From contig CM045767.1 of assembly GCA_025200525.1 (NCBI GenBank), positions 123,926,346 to 123,990,345 on the forward strand: a stretch of DNA of 64,000 nucleotides, given 5' to 3'. Made by a program: the position numbers and the translations under genes. Positions 9,689-19,979 of the stretch are shown piece by piece; positions within the stretch are counted from its first letter, which is position 1; every line of letters begins with the position of its first letter. This DNA is from Camellia lanceoleosa (lineage: Eukaryota > Streptophyta > Magnoliopsida > Ericales > Theaceae). Under the pieces are notes generated by a model that saw only the letters and a program-made list of their open reading frames with translations, did no database searches and was not told the DNA's origin.

Positions 9689-12600
9689 GAGAGAGAAAAG
9701 GAAAGATTGATGGAAGTTATCAGTCCATCTATCATGAGAAACATGATTCGAGGCTTCGATGCATCCGAACACCCCTACATGCTGGATCTTCACCTCGAAC
9801 TACAGCCATACTAGATGGAGGAGAGATGGTGCAACTTGATTCATCAAAACAACAATCATTGGTGGAATTCAATGTTACAAACAACAGTGCTTATCTTATC
9901 AGGGCAAGTCAGAGCTGCTCTACCGTATCTCATTCAGATGAGACAAATTCAAGAGAGACATTAAAGAGAAAATGCCCAACAGAGAGTGCACTTAGTTTTG
10001 AGGATCTCCAACAACATTTTGGTTGTAAACGTGACGATGCTGCTAAAGCCCTTGGTGGTAAGCTTGTACAATTAAATAAAGTGTTGCTTTGAATCATTAT
10101 AGAAGCAGTCATCTTATCTAAAGTCTTGCTCATGCAGTTAGCGTATCCACAGTGAAGCGCACCTGCAGGCAACATGGGATCCCTCGGTGGCCATATCGGA
10201 AGAAAAAAAAAGGTAATTGGTCTCTCCTTAAGCTAAAGCTTGTAACTAAATCTGTCCAAACTGTAGAGGAACCATTGAGTCCTCTATGCTCACTTCTAGT
10301 TGCACTGGATTCAATTAACAAAACTCATCACGGTATGAAAAATAAAAATAAAAACAAATAATAAAAAAGCTCTGTCCTCCTTAAAAAACCTTTTGAATTG
10401 TTTAAGAGGAAAGAATTGGGGAGCAATGATAATTCTCCATAATTCACTTTTTGAATCTATCCGCAAGTTGAGGGATTTGGAGAGAAAGGGAATGGGAGTT
10501 AGCGATTTTACAAAAAATAGTTTCCATTTTTACCCATTCACATTATAGGAAAATTATTAGGTAGTCCTAAAGTACCATGTGACATTGTTCACATGGTGCT
10601 CCCAACCAATGAAAAACTGCAAAACAAATTAAGTGGGTCATCCCTTATCTACCAACTAATAATTATTCTTTGTTAAACTATAACCTTTTTTCATTTCTTC
10701 TCTCTCCTATTATCTTTTTTATGCAAGAGAGGGGGTATAAAATTCTCATTTCCATACTTTTCTTTCCTAAACTATCCAAATAAGAAGAAAAGATATATTT
10801 GTTTTTCTCTTCTTCTCATTTATTTGTCTCTTATCTAACCACTTCTTTTCTTTTCTCTCTCAGTTTCCAAAACAGACTGTATACTCCTTGAACCACAGGG
10901 AGAAAAGGATGTGTCACCCACCTACAGCAAGATGCCAACTGATGGGCAAACAGAGAGAGGGAATGAAATGGTTGGACACCTTCAGGACCAAAATGCAGGC
11001 CCGAACTTGTCGAATACAGAGAATGGTTCAAACGAAGAGAGCATAACAACCCTTATTTTTCAGGATTCTGTCCCTGGTAATTATCCTGCCATGAATTTTG
11101 TCTATTTCATCTACACACGGAGAAAGGGGAGAAGCCGGGGTTTTCTCTGAATTGACATTTCGATTGAAAGGATTAACTCCATTGAAGAGTATAACACATT
11201 ATCCCACGTTAGACTATAACTGTCTTTCATTTCTTTTCTCTCCTCTTTATCTTTTTCATCCAATTGAGGAGGATAACACTCTATTTTCCATACATTTCCC
11301 TCCTAAACTATCCAAATCAACAAATATCATTGTTTTTCTCATCATCTCATTTATTTCTCTCTTATCTAACCAATTCTTTTCTTTTCTCTTTCAGTTTCCG
11401 AAATGGACTGTATACTCCTTGAACCAGAGAGAGAGAAGAATGTGTCACCCACCTTCAAGACACGAACTGTTGGGATTGTGCTAGATTTTAAAGAAGGCCC
11501 AAACTTGTCGAATATAGACAATCATTCAAACGAAGAGAGCATAACAACTCCTACTTTTAAAGATTCTGTCCCTGGTAATTATCCTGCCATGAACTTGTCT
11601 ATTTCATCTACTTACGAAGAAAGTGCAGAAGCAGGGACTTTCTCTAAATTGACATTTCAACCAAAAGAATCGACTCCATCAAAGAGGATCCCACATTATA
11701 CTATAACTGTCTTTCGCTTCTTTTTCTCTCCTCTTTATCTTTTTGTTCAATAGAGGAGGATAACACTCTATTTTCCATACTTTTCTCTCCTAAACTATCC
11801 AAATAAGAAGAAACAATATCATTGTTTTTCTCTTATTCTCATTTATTTCTCTATAATCTAACCATTTCTTTTCTTTTCTCTTTCAGTTTTCAAAAGAGAC
11901 TGTATACTCCTTGAACCACAAGGAGAAAAAAATGCATCACCCACCCACAAGACACCAACTAATGGGCAAACAGAGGTAGGGAATGGAATGGTTGGCCACA
12001 TTCAAGACCAAAATGGGATTGTGCCAGAATTTATAGGTCCAAACTTGTCGAATACAGAAAATTGTTCAAATGAAAAGAGCTTAACAATCCCTAATTTTCA
12101 AGGTTCTGTCCCCAGTAATTATCCTGCCATGGATTTTTCTATTTCATCTACCTACAGAGAAAGTGGTGAAGCAAGGGGTTCCTCTGAATTGGCATTTCAA
12201 CCGAATGAATTGACTCCATCAACGGCTTATCCAAATCCCAATGCTTGTGTGTTTACACAGCCGCATATATCATTGAGGGAGATGCCAACTAAGAATGTGG
12301 GGAGTTTAAGAGATTCTAGAAATTTCTCTACTTCAGCAGTGGGGTTTTTTATGGGGGGACATGTCTCTGAATCTAGTTGGACAACGCCTTTGTGTTCTAA
12401 TCTAGCTCCAATGCAAACCATGGCTACTATTCCCCACACAATGCCACATCTCACAGAAAAGCAAGATATAAGGATTGCGACGTTTAAGGCACGATATGGG
12501 GATAACACAATAAGATTTTGTCTCTCTGTACCATCTGGAATTGTCGAATTGAAGAAAGAAGTGACAAATAGACTGGGAGAGCTTGGCAGCTTCAAGGTCG

Positions 12601-12719
12601 ATTATCAAGATAATGATAATGAGTGGATTTTAATAGGCTGTGATACAGACGTATGGGACTGTTTCAAACTTTCGAGTTCATCGAGGGATGCAATAGTCAG
12701 ACTACGGGTTCGTGATTAG
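9689..12719 (+). CDS. NIN-like protein (NLP), RWP-RK and PB1 domains, N-terminal part missing
   Basis: Inferred exons: about 9689-10057, 10138-10332, 10864-11076, 11395-11574 and 11887-12719 (stop at 12717). The RWP-RK domain spans the first intron: [20 protein letters not shown], then [19 protein letters not shown]. The last exon ends in a PB1 domain (about 12460-12716) with the [12 protein letters not shown] lysine region and the acidic cluster [11 protein letters not shown]...[13 protein letters not shown] followed by C-terminal PB1 defines NLPs, plant nuclear transcription factors for nitrate signalling and nodulation. All junctions are phase 1, so exons join in frame. The roughly 500-residue N-terminal GAF-like region typical of the family is not found upstream, where only repeats lie. 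The locus may be truncated, may use distant exons, or may be a pseudogene. The first exon's start is uncertain. Confidence 0.75.
10676..12215 (+). repeat. Three tandem copies of an intron-plus-exon unit inside the NLP gene
   Basis: Units begin at about 10676, 11212 and 11700 with ACTATAAC(T/C)...TTTCATTTCTT and each contains a polypyrimidine tract, an acceptor CAG (10861-10863, 11392-11394, 11884-11886) and an exon start reading [20 protein letters not shown] or [10 protein letters not shown]. Periods measured at the acceptors are 531 and 492 bp. Copy 2 lacks about 50 bp of coding sequence relative to copies 1 and 3 and stays in frame. Copies 1 and 2 end abruptly inside the exon where the next intron tail begins; copy 3 continues into the PB1 region. 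Confidence 0.85.
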
Positions 12720-13072
12720 GTTACCAATTCCAAGAATTTCAGCAAAAGCTGCATAAGGTTGAAGAGCAAAAGGTCATAGAATGCTACATTACTACAACTT
12801 CTATATTTCAAAGCTCGTTTATGGTTTTGGGGAGATTTTGGCTTACGATTTTGTGAGTTGATTTGCTGTTTTTTGTGTTCTAGTTGGTTTCTAGAAAACT
12901 AGTTTTTATTTATTTACTTGTTTTTTGTGTGCTTTCTTTCCGTTGGAGCTTGACTGTTGTCTCTGATATTTGTGTTCTCAGATAGGATGCATTTTTTTTT
13001 CCCCCCGTATGGTTGGTTTGGGTGCTGTATTTGGATCATATATATATATATATAAGAGGTTTTGATTGTAGA
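12720..13072. other. 3' flank of the NLP gene
   Basis: This is T-rich sequence expected for a 3' UTR and downstream region, ending in a short (TA)n run at 13038-13054. A polyadenylation site cannot be fixed from sequence alone. Confidence 0.5.
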
Positions 13073-13389
13073 AAGAATTTAGGGCAAATTATAAAAAAAA
13101 AATTCTCAAGTTTCGATTGTTTTTTAAAATAATAAATCTCAAGTTTTAATTGCATCAATTTAAAACAATTTGAACCCTCCATCTGTCTATATCAGTTATT
13201 TATTTCTGTTAATAAATTTAACAGATAAATTATTCTACAATACATATAGCACTATTTCACTGGTTCCATTTTTTTTTATATTAATATTAACTTTCAACTT
13301 GACCACGCCACATATCACAATCATTTTTTTATCAGCTATCCATTACATGATTGACATCATAATAACCGTCCATCATAAACACAATTATG

Positions 13390-14042
13390 TAAGGGTGTGC
13401 ATGGTTCGGATTGGAGTAAAATTAGGACTAATTCATTATTTACGAATCATGAAAAATTAGAACTAATCCAATCTGTTTAAATCGTGGAACCAATCCGAAC
13501 CAATCCATTTAAACACGGATTGGATCGGTTTAGGACCACGGATTTACATAATTAAATAACAAAAAAATATATATAACACTTTAATTTCATAAAAATATAA
13601 ATATAGCACCATATTAGTTTCACAATAGCAATATGTCTTTTTATAATAGCGACAAATTGTTCTACAATTTAAACAACCATAAGAAAACTAGTTTCACCAT
13701 AAGTATTTAGACCATTACAAATTAACACTAAAAACTAGCAAACAAAAGTAATAAAAAAAAATACTATGCAAGTTTAGGTTTGGACTTAAGTTTTATATGA
13801 AATAAGAGAAGATACTATGCATGAGGATGTATAATAAAAATATAGACTATTTGTATACAGTCCGGATCGGTTTCAATCCGAAACCGTGGAGTTCAATCCG
13901 GAACCAATCCGTGAATTACGAATTTTTAATTTTTCAATCCGGAACTGAACCACGGATTCAAAAAGCTAATCCAAATCTACTAGATTGGACTGAACTAGAT
14001 TGAATCGGATTACGAATTTCACGGATTCCTTACTCAGCCCTA
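13390..14042. mobile_element. hAT-type MITE with 8-bp TSD CAATTATG
   Basis: Ends are TAAGGGTGTGCATGG and, reversed, TAGGGCTGAGTAAGG. The identical 8-mer CAATTATG flanks both sides (13382-13389 and 14043-14050), the duplication size of hAT transposons. The sub-terminal regions are rich in short repeats of CCAATCCG, CGGATTGG and CCGTGGA in both orientations; such clustered motifs in hAT elements are commonly transposase-binding repeats. No transposase is encoded, so it is non-autonomous. Confidence 0.8.
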
Positions 14043-14129
14043 CAATTATGAACCTAATTACACAGGATCATAACCATTTGTTGGATGCCCAGCCCAGCAA
14101 CAACAATCCTCAATCTCATATTGTTTATC

Positions 14130-14570
14130 GGGAACGGATCATCGGTCGCCTTCCCCTGTCGCCCCCAAAACGACGTCGTTTTGGGGGCAAATTTTCAAAA
14201 AAAAAAAAACGCAGAGAAGAGGGAGGAAGGAGAGGAAGAGGGAGAGGGAGGAAGGAGGGAGGAGGGAGGAGGAGGAGGCGAGGAAGGGCGGACCGGAGGG
14301 GCCATAAATCTGAGGAGGAGGAGGAGGAGGAGGAGGAGGAGGAGGCGATGGCGGTCGCGAGTCTTTGCGGCGAGGTGGAGCTTGCGACTGCGGCGACAAC
14401 AAGCGACGGCGGCTGACAGCGACGGCGGCGAGCTCATGACCTCCTCCTCCTCCTCCTCTCCCTCTTCCTCTCCTTCCTCCCTCTTCTCTGCGTTTTTTTT
14501 TTTGAAAATTTGCCCCCAAAACGACGTCATTTTGGGGGCGACAAGGGAAGGCGACGGGTAATCCGGATTC
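14130..14570. mobile_element. Hairpin MITE with ACGACGTCGT core, copy 1, and 10-bp flanking repeat
   Basis: Arms of about 110 bp (14130-14240 and 14455-14570) are near-perfect inverted repeats. Each carries a palindrome around AAAACGACGTCGTTTT flanked by CCCCC/GGGGG (one arm has ACGTCAT), then an A-tract, then GCAGAGAAGAGGGAGG. The centre is a GAGGAG/CTCCTC run. ATTGTTTATC flanks both sides (14120-14129, 14571-14580), indicating a 9-10-bp target duplication. Open frames across it are poly-Glu, poly-Arg or poly-Pro artefacts of the trinucleotide run. Confidence 0.8.
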
Positions 14571-14810
14571 ATTGTTTATCTAGTAGATCTTTGAAAGTTC
14601 TTGGTCTAATCAATGGCGAAATCAACACACAAAGTCTTCAACAACTCCAATCTTGTAGTCTCAACGGCATCACTATACAGTCTTTATTACTTGTATGGAC
14701 ATTTACATCAGGTCTAGGCTTTCAATCATTGATTAGACCCATCACAGTGAAGATCTTCACAGTCAAGTAAATCACGATGAATCGTAAACTGAGGAGAGTT
14801 AGAATGGTTC

Positions 14811-14855
<45 letters not shown>

Positions 14856-15401
14856 AAAAAGCTGGCGATGGCGGATTTGAGGGATGGCAAATCTGAAGGA
14901 GGGAGTTGCCAGTGAAGGGTTGGGTGTGGTGGATCTAAGAGAGGGGGTGGCGGAGAGAACTGGTGATGGTGGACCTGAGTGAAGGGGCGACGGCTGAAGG
15001 CCGAGGGTGGTGACTAAATGTGGCGGCGCCGGTAGAAAAAGAAGGAGGAGGAAAAGAGGGGAAGGTGAGAGGGTTTTGATACAATGTGTTGAAGTTCATG
15101 GTAAGTATATGATGAATGGCTTTCATGTAATGAATGATAGATATAGGGTGGTATTGATGTGGTGTCATCGTGTTCAAGATGAATATTAATATTAAGTGAA
15201 ATGCGCAAATGAAAATTTGTCACCTGTGTATTAATATATTTATTTTTTTCTTTTGTCAAACAAGTTATAGAGATGAACGGATGGTTAATATTAATAACAA
15301 ATAAAAAATTTAAAATTTATATTGATGCAATTAAAATTTTAGGATTTAATTTGAAAAACATAGGAAATTTTGAGTTATTTTTTAATTTGCTCAAAAATTT
15401 A

Positions 15402-17164
15402 TGTTTTTGATTTTAAGTTGGTTGTGAGAACTTTAATATTAATTGTTTGTACGTAAATTGGAATATTATTGGTGCCGAAAACTTGCTCAATGTTTCCAAA
15501 TAACTTCATGTCGCGCACATATAGTATTATTCCTGGGGAATGAGGATGCACAAAAAATGATGACTGAAGCAAACATTATCTCCCACCTAACCAATCAAGA
15601 TGGGTAATGTCGACTCCATTCATCCCATTATAAGTAATTTTATTGTTTCGTAGCAATAACCAAATGGTTGCCTCACCCATGGCACCGATGCCCCACCCAC
15701 TCCCATGCCTTTTCCTCCTGTTTCCCCTTTGGCCCGCCTGCCCTACCCATGGCCTCACCATGCCCGTCCCTCACCTTCGCCTTCCTACGACTCCCAATCC
15801 ATCTCTTTTCCTCCCTCCTCTCCCCCGTGGGCTTGCCCCACCCATGACCTCTCACCACCATATTAAGTTTCTTCAATGAAGGCTTGTATGCTATAGATTG
15901 AAAGATTTCAACATTTAAAGAAAGGTCTCCAATTCTTGAGTCAATGTATGGTGTGCTATATCGATGGCCCCCATGGATTATGGTATACTTTCTCTTTAGT
16001 TTATTTATTTATTTATTTTTTTGAATATTGTTTCTTGTGATATGGTTAAATTTGAATTTGATTTGGCTATTAAAGTGGGGTTCGAGGTTTTTATGTGATT
16101 TTAGAGTGCTAGTTTGAGGACAAAAAGTGAATTTTTGATTATTTGTTGTTTGTTGAGAAACCGTTTTAAGTTTTTGTTCTCTTTGTAGTTTCTTTCTTTC
16201 AACTTAGAAAGTTTTTGGTTCAAGTTGTGTATCCCTTTCGAGACATGCCTCTCTCGAGTGATGGTGTTGTTTGGGTCGAGAGAGCTCATTACAGATCTCA
16301 CTTTGACAAGGATAGACCTAGAGGAGGGTAAAAGGGGGCCGCCTCCTACGACTTAAAAAACCTCTATTATTATAATAGTATTAATTATAATTATTTCCAA
16401 ATTATAGAAGTTCCCCCTCTTCTAAGTATTTTTTTTTTTTTGACAAACTTTAAGGGGTCATCCTCACTTGATTTTTTTTCAAAATGGTTGCTTTTCTATA
16501 TCTACAAAACATTGGATTAAAGTATAAAATTAAAAAGAAATAATTAATAACTTTTTATAACTAGCACTGATAACAAGCCCTATTTCTAGATAATAAAATA
16601 AGGCATTAGCTAATTATTCGCTTGTGTTTGTTGAGGAAAACATTATGCAAATTTTAAAGTTGATTCTATCATATATCTTTTTAATGACATGAAAGAGAAT
16701 CAAGTACAACTCAATTTAGTAAATAGATTGTTTTTATAATTACTATATTTTTCAGTATGGATTTAAAAAAATGCTTATTTGTATATGTTTTCATCTTATT
16801 TTTGCTTTTATATGTAGGTAAAAAATTGATATTGCAATCGATATTTTTTTTAAATTTTTTTTGTTAATATGTATACTTTCGCCCTCGTACATGGAAATCT
16901 TGGGTTCATCCCTACACTTTGATAATTTGAATCGTTCATTTTTTAGGAACTAAATCATTCATTTTTCATGAGACAAATGCAATAAATTAACATAACTACA
17001 GTTATCGAGTCAATATGATTTTTTTTACATAGATGATCTATACATGTTGTGGTGTAAAAAATAAACGGTTTGAATCATCGATTTGAGCCCCATGAGCCTA
17101 AACAGTATGGTCCAATCCACAAATAATATGCTCTCGTGAGGGAGACAGCTTTCTCTCTAATCCA
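15402..17164. other. AT-rich spacer
   Basis: No supported gene. A Pro/Leu-rich frame at 15643-15879 has no domain and its antisense is equally open. A stretch at about 16890-17110 contains TTTGATAATTTGAATCGTTCATTTTTTAGGA and the reversed AAACGGTTTGAATCATCGATTTGAG, loosely resembling the ends of the MITE family at 18425-18750, so it is probably a decayed relative. Confidence 0.45.
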
Positions 17165-17178
17165 GTGGACTAGACATG

Positions 17179-17386
17179 TTTTTTTTTTTTTGATAACTCA
17201 GGTATCCCCAACCCTCTGATTTTAAAGAAAACCAGAACTAATCCTGAGGGGTAAGTAGCTGGGGGGAAGCCGTGTAACCTTTTCAAATTGCTGCAGGCAC
17301 TCACCCAGTGGGGAACCGAACTTGGGACATGCGCCTTACCCACACATTCCAAGCGCGCCCTTACCACTGGGGCAACCTGCCCCCCT
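17179..17386 (-). mobile_element. tRNA-derived SINE with 14-bp target duplication
   Basis: On the minus strand the element begins near a tRNA-like head with a Pol III box A (TGCCCCAGTGGTAAGG, 17359-17374) and box B (AGTTCGGTTCCCC, 17310-17322). It continues through CAGCAATTTGAAAAGGTTAC and ends in a poly-A tail (poly-T at 17179-17191 on the plus strand). GTGGACTAGACATG (17165-17178) and GTGGACTAGATATG (17387-17400) are a 14-bp duplication with one mismatch. At about 208 bp it has the usual plant SINE size. It has no coding capacity and would depend on a LINE for movement. Confidence 0.9.
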
Positions 17387-17400
17387 GTGGACTAGATATG

Positions 17401-18284
17401 TTGTTTGGGCTCATAGGACTCGCTACTGGTCTTGTTTCAATAATCCAAATCATTTAATTTTTAAGTCATTGTTGAACTATAAAAGAAAAAATAAGGAAAA
17501 TGTAATACATGCAACTATTTCAGTCATGACAATTATGGATGTAATTGACTTGTCATACAATAATCAAACTGCAATTATGATAATTTAGTTTAATTGAATC
17601 AAATAAAAAATATAAATATCGTTCATTGTCCAGTGCAATTCTTGAAAGGGGTAGTAGGTATGCATCATCACCTGATGAGCTATCCTTGATGGTGCCACTC
17701 AACCATTTTGTATAACAAATTGATGCTTCTTTTGCTCTTATCCTATTGTGTTTGTTGCACATAGATTTCAAGGCTGCAAATAATACTAGGGTCTCCTTTG
17801 GAAAGACACAATTTTAACACACAAAAAAATATATATATATACAAAAATTAATCCATTCTCTCAATTTTATTATTTTATTTTTTTGTAAATTATTTTGTAA
17901 AAAACTAAAAAAATCGCACACACAAAAAACAGTCAATTCTCACACGAATCATAAGTTGAACCGCCACAGTGTCTGACGCCTACAGCCCCTTTCTCACCTT
18001 CTCTTTACCGAACGAGTGGTGATTCATCCCACTAATTTTTGGACCACTAATAGCTCTAATAAGCTAAAAAAAAAAAAAAACAAACTCAAGCCAAAACATC
18101 ACATCACTTTGGTGGGGGCCACTATGCCACATCATTAGTGATGCTCTAGAGCTCCCAATTTAGTGCTCTAAAACATTATTCTTACCGAACACCTAACACA
18201 ATGTCGCACACAGTTTATGATTCCAAAATGTTGTACATTCAAATATATATATATAGAACAATATTTAAAAATTAAATGTGTATA
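17401..18284. other. AT-rich spacer
   Basis: No gene is seen. A patch at about 17945-18175 contains GTGGTGATTCATCCCACTAAT, AATAGCTCTAATAAGC, a poly-A run and ATTAGTGATGCTCTAGAGC. It loosely mirrors 5788-6000 and is probably a decayed MITE with AGAGCTCTAA ends. Short (TA)n run near 18243. Confidence 0.4.
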
Positions 18285-18293
18285 TGAATTTAA

Positions 18294-19041
18294 GGGTAAA
18301 TTATACTAGTTATAGTTTGTCTTTTGTATCAATTTGATTATAATTGCACCAATTTTGCCTTCGAATATTTCATATTATGTTAATTGAGTTGGCTTCTCTC
18401 AAGTTGTGATCTTAACTTGAGATAGCGTTTTGGCTTGATAGGCCCATTTTGATACCGACTTCAGTGATCTAAACTGTTCACTTTTTAGGATTTGTTGAGT
18501 AGAATATTAATGCAAAAAATCAAGGTGATTGAATATTGATAGCTATATATTTGAATGATATTTGTTTTTAAAAAATAGACGACAAATATAATTTCAAAAA
18601 TAGCCATCAATTTTTTGTAATATAAATTTGATTCAAACATATAACTATCGATGTCCACTTTTATATGAATATTCTACTCAATGAATCCTAAAAATGAACA
18701 TTTTGGATGACTAAAATCGATCCTAAAATGGGCTTACCAAGTCCAAATGCTTACTCAAGTTAAAATGACTTTGATAATGTTGCTTTGAAAATTTGACTAA
18801 AACCAAGAGGTAAAATATTTCATTCACTTTCCTCGAAGTGGTTGACAGGTTGATGTCTGATTTAAAATAGTTCATTCCCCCCCTTTTCATATGATTTCTA
18901 TAAAATTTCTTAACAAATATTATCAATCTAATTATATTGGTACAATGTGAAAAATTATAGAATAAAATTGGTATAATTTGAACCCACATAGACTAAATTG
19001 ATGTAAAAGACAAATCACACGACCAAATGTATAATTTGCTA
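18294..19041. mobile_element. Mutator-type inverted-repeat element, copy C, with 9-bp TSD
   Basis: The left arm starts GGGTAAATTATACTAG; the right arm, reversed, starts TAGCAAATTATACATT. Both continue with a related TTTGTCTTTT(G/A)(T/C)ATCAATTT. Flanks TGAATTTAA (18285-18293) and TAAATTTAA (19042-19050) form a 9-bp duplication with one mismatch. A second inverted-repeat element is nested at 18425-18750. Confidence 0.65.
18425..18750. mobile_element. MITE with GCATTTGG...TTGG ends, copy 1
   Basis: The left arm GCGTTTTGGCTTGATAGG and the reversed right arm GCATTTGGACTTGGTAAGC pair over roughly 140 bp, including GCCCATTTT, GAGTAGAATATT and ATTGATAGCTAT. The right half carries the matching inverted motifs. 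A second copy lies at 19588-19926. No coding capacity. Confidence 0.6.
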
Positions 19042-19050
19042 TAAATTTAA

Positions 19051-19587
19051 ATTTATTATAGTCAGTCATAGTCAGTGTAAATTTTTCTTTCTTCTTTTTA
19101 AATGACCTAGAACAAGTCTTAAGCAAGGCCTTTGAATCGACCACAAGAAAGTAAATTCAATAATCAAAGGTCTCCTAAACTAATGAACTGAAAAAGGTGA
19201 AGGGATTCGAGCACTCATATCAGTAACATAGGGTAGTCATTCAAGATAGATTTTATCCATACATCTCAAAATTTAAACACTTCTCATAAAATAATATTTG
19301 GCTCCATATGTAGTATTTTTGTTTTCTCTTTGCTTTTAAGACTTGGGGGAATTGATCTCTGCTTTGAAGCCCCCCAAAAAAAGGAAATGGAAAGACAACA
19401 AGCTGGATTTGTAACCGTTTGATGTAGTGGTGATGCAAGTAATGACTTCATTTACGGTGGAGACAATATCAGAGTAGGTATTGATGAAGCAACTTCAAAG
19501 AATAAGTTGACTCTCATGGCAACTGTCTTGTTAGTGCTTTATTATATGGGTTTGAATTCTTTAAAGTTGATCATCTTAAATTTGAGT
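19051..19587. other. AT-rich spacer
   Basis: I see no gene, RNA gene or clear transposon end here. Confidence 0.5.
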
Positions 19588-19926
19588 GTGTTTGGATTTG
19601 ATAAGTTTACTTTGAAACTTTCAGTGATTCGAATGTTTACTCTAAGTACTCGTTGAGTAGAATATTTATGTAAAAAAAAAAAAAAAAGATGATTAAATAT
19701 CGATAGCTATATGTTTGAATTACATTTGTATTACAAAAAATAGATGGTTACTCTTAAAATTATAATTGCCATTTATTTTTCTAAAACAAATATAATTCAA
19801 ATATATAGTTATTAATATCCAATTATTTTAATTTTTTGCAAAATATTTTATTCAACAAGTCTTAAAAAAAGAACAATTCGAATCACCGATATCAATCCTA
19901 AAATAAACCCCACTAAACCCAAATGC
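19588..19926. mobile_element. MITE with GCATTTGG ends, copy 2
   Basis: Left arm GTGTTTGGATTTGATAAG and reversed right arm GCATTTGGGTTTAGTGGGG share CAGTGATTCGAATGTT / CGGTGATTCGAATTGTT and GAGTAGAATATTTATG / GAATAAAATATTTTG with each other and with copy 1 at 18425-18750. Confidence 0.6.
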
Positions 19927-19979
19927 TTTCAAGTTATATGTTGCCATATCATGTATAGGTCCAAAGAATTTAAAATTCT

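Larger units (their letters stand above)
13082..15392. mobile_element. Mutator-type inverted-repeat element, copy B, with 9-bp TSD and nested MITEs
   Basis: The left arm (from GGGCAAATTATAAAA at 13082) pairs with the reverse of the right arm (ending TTTAATTTGCTC at 15392) over roughly 130 bp, including TTTTAATTGCATCAAT in both. The flanks AAGAATTTA (13073-13081) and AAAAATTTA (15393-15401) form a 9-bp duplication with one mismatch. The interior carries a hAT MITE (13390-14042) and a hairpin MITE (14130-14570). The remaining interior (14581-15250) has a (CT)n run at about 14813-14852 and G-rich GGCGATGGCGGA repeats, possibly captured genic sequence, with no convincing ORF. Confidence 0.65.

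Noticed and set aside
14000..14572. Long open frames on both strands rich in Glu, Arg, Pro or Leu
   Set aside because: They are translations of a GAGGAG/CTCCTC run and A-tracts within the hairpin MITE; every frame is open because the repeat lacks stops.
15643..15879. Pro/Leu-rich plus-strand frame with an antisense counterpart
   Set aside because: No domain, low-complexity composition, open on both strands.
17310..17386. tRNA-like A and B boxes considered as a tRNA gene
   Set aside because: No complete cloverleaf, a 3' body with poly-A tail and a target duplication: a SINE.
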